NCBI GenBank assembly: GCA_020861205.1
Contig: JAJBSY010000212.1
Span: 1 to 6,368 of the forward strand
Direction: 5' to 3'
Length of the DNA: 6,368 nt
Source of the DNA: Deltaproteobacteria bacterium
GTDB lineage: Bacteria > Desulfobacterota > Desulfovibrionia > Desulfovibrionales > Desulfovibrionaceae
Positions within the stretch are counted from its first letter, which is position 1, and every line of letters begins with the position of its first letter. This document shows, piece after piece, positions 5,135 to 6,368 of the stretch. The notes beneath the pieces are model-generated. The model saw only the letters and a list, made by a program, of their open reading frames with translations, made no database searches and was not told the origin of the DNA. The translations under genes and the position numbers were made by a program.

Positions 5135-6368
5135 ATGCGTCAAAACTCCCGCACCCGGTGTCACGCGCCGGCCATGCGCCTCATTGCCGCCGCCGTTCTT
5201 GCCGCTTTCTGCCTTGACGGCTGTACCGGAGCGCGGTACGCGGCCGGCCCCGACTATGCCCCCGGCGAGCACGATTACCTGCGCGCCGACGTAACCGCCG
5301 CGTATTCCGCGTGTGTCGCCGTCTGTTCGGCGGACACCTCGCTCGCCCTGGTCACCCGGACCGGCTGCCTTGAAGGGTGCGAGGAGGCCCGCCGCGCGTT
5401 TCCCCTGACCGACAAGGCGTATGCCTCGCGCAAAGAATGCCTTGACGCGCTTCTCGAGCAAGAGTTGACCAAAGACGCCCGCATCCGGGAAATGTGGCGC
5501 ATGTGCGACGCCAAGTGGACCCACCTGCACAACCGCAAAGGATGCCATATCGCGGCGGAGGCCTTTTACGCCAACCTGACGCCCGCCTCGGTATGCGGCA
5601 GTGACGGCGTTGAAGCCGCGGCCTATGATCTTTCCCTCGCCAAGGCCCGGGAAGAGGGTTCCCGGACACCGGAACCGGCGCGGCCGCAACCGCCTCTCTC
5701 ACCGCAAGAATCGCCAGCTTCCGAGCCCGAACCCCGGGTCTTGCCCCCGGCCGCGCCCGGTTCGACGGGACCACCCCTTGCCGCTGAACCGCCGGCCGTC
5801 TCCCCGACTGCCGATCCCGTCGGAGAACCGACCAGAGGGACCCAGCCCGCCGGGCCGCTTATTCCGCCGCCCTATGTTCCGGAGGACGGTTCGCCGGCTC
5901 TCTCCGGTCCGGCCGCCGCGCCGTCCGCGCATGGCCCTGGAATCCCGCCCGCGATTCACGATACGCCAAAATATCAAAAGCCCGCTCCCCGGAAACCCGC
6001 CGTGCCGGACGAACCGGCTTCACGGAACGCCACGGTGAAAACCGGGGATCCGCCGCCTGCAACAACTCCCGCCGCGCCCTCATCCGTAGATCCCTCTCCC
6101 GCAACGCCATCGTCCCCGCAAGGGATCGTACCTCCGGAAACGTCCGGTTCGCCGGTAGCCCCCGGTGACGTCAAACCGGGCCCGGCCGCTTCTCCCACCA
6201 CGCCCCCGGCGGATCCCGCTCGGCTCTCGGCCCCGTCAACGGTTGCGGGGCCGCCCGCCGACCCCGCGCCAACGCCGCCCCCCTCGGAGGCCAATAAGGC
6301 ACCAGCCGCCCCCGCCCGTACGGGCGGGGGAACGGAGCCCCCCCCCCCCCCGCATGCCGGCGCCCCCA
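5135..6368 (+). CDS. Predicted lipoprotein with an eight-cysteine domain and long Pro-rich tail (3'-truncated by window edge)
   Basis: I do not recognise the family. The 411 codons present start MRQNSRTRCHAPAMRLIAAA. A hydrophobic stretch (16-27) ends in LDGC, a probable lipobox with acylated C30, although Asp before Gly is unusual. A small domain (about 48-155) holds exactly eight cysteines: C60, C64, C78, C82, C102, C124, C137, C154. The first four form two CX3C motifs 13 residues apart. W121, W128, H130, H132 and H138 sit near the later ones. From about 176 to the edge the chain is low-complexity and about one third proline, with Ala, Ser, Thr and Glu, as in an extended periplasmic or wall-spanning linker. 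No stop is reached, so a C-terminal domain may lie beyond. The ATG at 5174 (M14) is an alternative start. It is separated from lptD by a terminator, so shared function is not implied. Confidence 0.75.
   Translation, partial: MRQNSRTRCHAPAMRLIAAAVLAAFCLDGCTGARYAAGPDYAPGEHDYLRADVTAAYSACVAVCSADTSLALVTRTGCLEGCEEARRAFPLTDKAYASRKECLDALLEQELTKDARIREMWRMCDAKWTHLHNRKGCHIAAEAFYANLTPASVCGSDGVEAAAYDLSLAKAREEGSRTPEPARPQPPLSPQESPASEPEPRVLPPAAPGSTGPPLAAEPPAVSPTADPVGEPTRGTQPAGPLIPPPYVPEDGSPALSGPAAAPSAHGPGIPPAIHDTPKYQKPAPRKPAVPDEPASRNATVKTGDPPPATTPAAPSSVDPSPATPSSPQGIVPPETSGSPVAPGDVKPGPAASPTTPPADPARLSAPSTVAGPPADPAPTPPPSEANKAPAAPARTGGGTEPPPPPHAGAP
6309..6330. repeat. 22-bp perfect palindrome in the Pro-rich coding region
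   Basis: CCCCCGCCCGT followed directly by ACGGGCGGGGG, a perfect inverted repeat with no spacer. As RNA it folds into a nine-pair GC stem with a GUAC loop. It lies in the frame coding APARTGGG, eight bases before a run of 14 C. Confidence 0.85.
6338..6351 (+). repeat. Homopolymer of 14 C
   Basis: Fourteen consecutive C in the lipoprotein gene, read as a proline run (EPPPPPH). Tracts this long are slippage-prone, both in cells and in sequencing, so the frame after it is uncertain. Confidence 0.9.

Noticed and set aside
5135..5400. CX3C pairs as a c-type heme or iron-sulfur site
   Set aside because: There is no CXXCH heme motif and no CXXC cluster pattern. C137-H138 lacks a partner cysteine at the required spacing, so disulfides are more likely.
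5105..5689. Minus-strand open frame of 194 codons over the lipoprotein gene
   Set aside because: The plus strand has a Shine-Dalgarno, signal peptide, lipobox and ordered cysteines. The minus frame has none of these.
5974..6294. Minus-strand Gly/Ala-rich frame of 106 codons
   Set aside because: It is the complement of the Pro-rich tail, which automatically reads as Gly-rich. It has no ribosome site or domain.

Overview
The window is a high-GC stretch of a Gram-negative bacterial chromosome, almost entirely conserved housekeeping genes. The order rpsF-rpsR-rplI without priB/ssb in between, the high GC, a complete LPS-export porin gene (lptD) and the style of the proteins suggest a Desulfovibrio-like member of the Desulfobacterota (deltaproteobacteria). 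That assignment is inferred from memory of the families, not from a search.

Left half, all on the minus strand (read right to left): alr (alanine racemase, 2469-1273), a 196-base gap, then rpsF (bS6, 1076-771), rpsR (bS18, 769-506) and rplI (bL9, from 496, running off the left edge). The ribosomal genes are packed with gaps of 1 and 9 bases, each with a good Shine-Dalgarno. They have their own likely sigma70-type promoter (TTGACA, 17-base spacer, TAAACA) and a 9-bp leader hairpin that could be an S6:S18 autoregulatory site.

Centre: alr and lptD diverge from a 146-base intergenic region with face-to-face candidate promoters and a GC-rich hairpin in the alr leader. One gene feeds D-alanine to peptidoglycan; the other inserts LPS in the outer membrane, so this is a cell-envelope divergon. 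lptD (2616-4952) codes for a 778-residue protein with a signal peptide, an OstA-like N-terminal domain and a beta-barrel. It ends at a strong intrinsic terminator (4974-5006).

Right part: after a 182-base gap with a candidate promoter, a plus-strand gene (5135 to the right edge, open) encodes an unrecognised predicted lipoprotein. It has a small eight-cysteine domain with two CX3C motifs, then a proline-rich tail of more than 230 residues. Near the window edge this gene carries a 22-bp perfect palindrome and a run of 14 C. It is the least ordinary part of the window. I see no mobile element, CRISPR array, tRNA or rRNA.
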